The translations under genes were made by a program, and so were the position numbers. A stretch of 64,000 nucleotides of DNA. It comes from Saccharopolyspora shandongensis (lineage in GTDB: Bacteria; Actinomycetota; Actinomycetes; Mycobacteriales; Pseudonocardiaceae). The DNA lies in contig NZ_FNOK01000016.1 in assembly GCF_900106995.1 (NCBI RefSeq), positions 98,549 through 162,548 of the forward strand, read 5' to 3'. Each line of letters begins with the position of its first letter. Position 1 is the first letter of the stretch. The notes under the pieces were generated by a model, which made no database searches, was not told the origin of the DNA, and worked only from the letters and a program-made list of their open reading frames with translations. This document shows positions 63,855 through 64,000 of this stretch, piece after piece.

Positions 63855-64000
<146 letters not shown>

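Overview
The window is a very GC-rich chromosomal segment from an actinobacterium, most likely a Pseudonocardiaceae member close to Saccharopolyspora. The reasons are its leaderless GTG starts, a WhiB regulator, F420 genes, MtrAB-LpqB, WbbL, and the first 146 nt of an actinobacterial 16S rRNA gene at the right end. Gene content and order broadly follow the Mycobacterium tuberculosis block that runs from purK/purE through TIGR03089, LCP, rmlD, wbbL, manB, fbiAB, whiB2, DUF3499, manB, manA, a permease, sahH, tmk, mtrAB, lpqB, hpf and secA1. That comparison rests on remembered synteny, not on a search.

Layout. 1-2.8 kb: an ECF sigma factor fused to a membrane anti-sigma-like region (runs off the left edge), divergent from an unknown gene. 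2.9-7.0 kb: purK-purE, a thioesterase, DoxX and TIGR03089. 7.2-10.8 kb: a large LuxR-type ATPase regulator and an SDR with a Tat-like leader. 11-16.2 kb: two LCP cell-wall ligases, then rmlB-rmlD. 16.2-17.2 kb: a compositionally different DUF3800-like gene bracketed by two direct copies of an 88-nt structured element. 17.2-24.5 kb: five glycosyltransferase genes, one a GT2-GT4 fusion. 24.9-27.4 kb: wbbL and the GDP-mannose pyrophosphorylase gene. 27.4-33.6 kb: a DNA glycosylase, a BrnT/CopG toxin-antitoxin pair, Nudix-fbiB-fbiA, a site-2-type protease and whiB2. 33.6-38.8 kb: a 1030-residue membrane glycosyltransferase, an AhpD-like protein and a MocR regulator. 38.7-46.9 kb: the conserved mannose block (zincin-fold remnant, DUF3499, phosphomannomutase, Trm112-like, TobH-like, manA), a CDF transporter and an APC permease. 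47.2-49.9 kb: a polytopic membrane hydrolase. 50.3-62.6 kb: ahcY, osmC, tmk, mtrA, mtrB, lpqB, comF, hpf and secA. 62.6-64 kb: an Rv3235-like protein, a HAD-like protein and the start of rrn.

How the genes fit together. The rml, wbbL, mannose-activation, LCP, glycosyltransferase and MtrAB-LpqB genes all concern building and monitoring the cell envelope: dTDP-rhamnose, the rhamnosyl linker, GDP-mannose and attachment of glycopolymers. Purine synthesis, the methyl cycle (ahcY), dTMP, F420, Sec export and ribosome hibernation form the housekeeping background.

The least ordinary features are non-coding or architectural: the duplicated RNA-like element around the DUF3800-like gene; a dispersed intergenic repeat family (three copies) with a CGTATTGG core; several families of intergenic palindromes; and an alpha/beta-hydrolase whose HG-like and nucleophile motifs are separated by about eleven membrane helices. 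No CRISPR array, insertion sequence, prophage or tRNA was recognised.
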